NCBI GenBank assembly: GCA_903837255.1
Contig: CAILTZ010000430.1
Coordinates: forward strand, 1 to 5,791
DNA: 5,791 nt
Origin: an uncultured Pirellula sp.
GTDB taxonomy: Bacteria; Planctomycetota; Planctomycetia; Pirellulales; Pirellulaceae
Direction of reading: 5' to 3'
The notes below the pieces were generated by a model. The model did no database searches. It worked only from the letters and a program-made list of their open reading frames with translations, and was not told the origin of the DNA. The position numbers were made by a program, and so were the translations under genes. The number at the start of each line of letters is the position of its first letter. Position 1 is the stretch's first letter. Shown here piece after piece: positions 5,127 to 5,791 of the stretch.

Positions 5127-5791
5127 ATGGTTTTAGGGTATCGCAGTTTCTTGCGCGATGGTGGACAGAGTTTTGGGAGGCGCTCGAGGCGTTTTTTTTT
5201 CAGCCCAGTGGAGCGTCGGTATTGGCTGTGGTTCGGATCGCTACAGGATGCATGATCGCCTACATTCACTTGGTCTGGCTACTGAGCCTAGAGAGTTTTT
5301 TTGGACCTGCAGCGCTTCTGGATCACGAATCGCTTTCGATGTTGCATCGCAATGCTTGGAAGTGGACTTATTTGGACGGTCGAGAGTCATTGTGGTTTGC
5401 GTGCGTGCATGAGTTGTTGGCTCTCGGTGCGGGACTGGCGATGGCGTTGGGGTATTGGACGCGCTGGGTCACGCCGTTGGCATGGTTTTTGACGTTGATG
5501 ACGGCGCATCGATTGGCCCCATTTCTTTTCGGGCTCGACCAGATTGTTTTGATGCTCGCGATGTACTTGTCGGTCTCGCGGTGTGGAGATCGATGGAGTT
5601 TGGATCGGCGGTTCGGATTGGTTCGCACCGAGTCTAAGCATTGGCGAAACACGCTTGCGACGCGATTGATCCAACTGCATTTGTGCGTGATCTATTTTTT
5701 TGGGGGGCTTGGCAAGGCCCGTGGTTGGATGTGGTGGGATGGGACTGCGATGTGGTACGCGGCAGCATCTTACGAGTATCAATCGATGGAC
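5123..5791 (+). CDS. HTTM-domain (vitamin K-dependent gamma-carboxylase-like) membrane protein, partial
   Basis: The frame is open for 223 codons and leaves the window on the right. Hydrophobic segments at about 31-54, 92-112, 113-128, 134-152 and 184-197 indicate a multipass membrane protein. The stretch LHLCVIYFFGGLGKARG (185-201) followed by WMWWDGTAM and YEYQSMD is characteristic of the HTTM domain, which is homologous to the membrane part of animal vitamin K-dependent gamma-carboxylase. YFFGGLGK lines up with the carboxylase motif containing the catalytic Lys218, as I remember it, placing K198 at that site. Animal carboxylases modify glutamates using reduced vitamin K; most bacterial relatives have no proven substrate. 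The ATG at 5123 overlaps the previous stop (ATGA). The gene carries runs of nine and seven T and a T7G6 run, yet the frame stays open. Domain assignment is strong; activity is unknown. Confidence 0.88.
   Translation, partial: MNGFRVSQFLARWWTEFWEALEAFFFQPSGASVLAVVRIATGCMIAYIHLVWLLSLESFFGPAALLDHESLSMLHRNAWKWTYLDGRESLWFACVHELLALGAGLAMALGYWTRWVTPLAWFLTLMTAHRLAPFLFGLDQIVLMLAMYLSVSRCGDRWSLDRRFGLVRTESKHWRNTLATRLIQLHLCVIYFFGGLGKARGWMWWDGTAMWYAAASYEYQSMD

Noticed and set aside
4021..5269. Minus-strand frames of 92-122 codons opposite the operon
   Set aside because: They are shadows of the three overlapping plus-strand genes, whose coupling and membrane segments are clear.

Overview
The window looks like a piece of a planctomycete chromosome, most likely from the Pirellulaceae (Rhodopirellula/Blastopirellula type). 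Three things suggest this. The primary-type sigma factor carries the long Arg/Lys-rich insert between regions 1.2 and 2 that I associate with planctomycetes. There is a small zinc-ribbon membrane protein of a kind common in that phylum. There is also an HTTM-domain gene preceded by the single-pass membrane protein that often accompanies it there. This assignment comes from family memory, not from a search.

Layout. (1) Positions 1-963, minus strand: the first 321 codons of a TolC-family outer-membrane efflux or secretion protein with a lipoprotein signal; its 3' end lies beyond the left edge. (2) 964-1290: a gene-free spacer with a possible promoter and operator for the TolC gene and a near-textbook bidirectional terminator (1214-1251) that closes the sigma-factor gene. 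(3) 1291-2859, minus strand: a complete 522-residue sigma-70 family factor (RpoD/SigA group) with all core motifs and a clear ribosome binding site. (4) 2860-3888: about 1 kb without a convincing gene. It holds the sigma-gene leader, several short palindromes, a hairpin, a perfect 17-bp tandem duplication and a doubtful small antisense reading frame. (5) 3889-5791, plus strand: a tight three-gene operon in which both junctions are 4-base ATGA overlaps. It encodes a zinc-ribbon protein with two membrane segments, a single-pass membrane protein with a conserved but unassigned outer domain, and an HTTM/vitamin K-dependent gamma-carboxylase-like multipass protein that runs off the right edge.

How the genes relate. 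The sigma factor is housekeeping and the TolC gene is separated from it by a terminator, so the two are probably transcribed independently. The most interesting part is the plus-strand operon. Stop/start overlap at both junctions implies coupled translation and probably a shared membrane complex or pathway. The HTTM protein keeps a lysine at the place where I recall the catalytic lysine of the animal gamma-carboxylase, yet the substrate and chemistry of these bacterial proteins, and the job of the two partners, are unknown to me.
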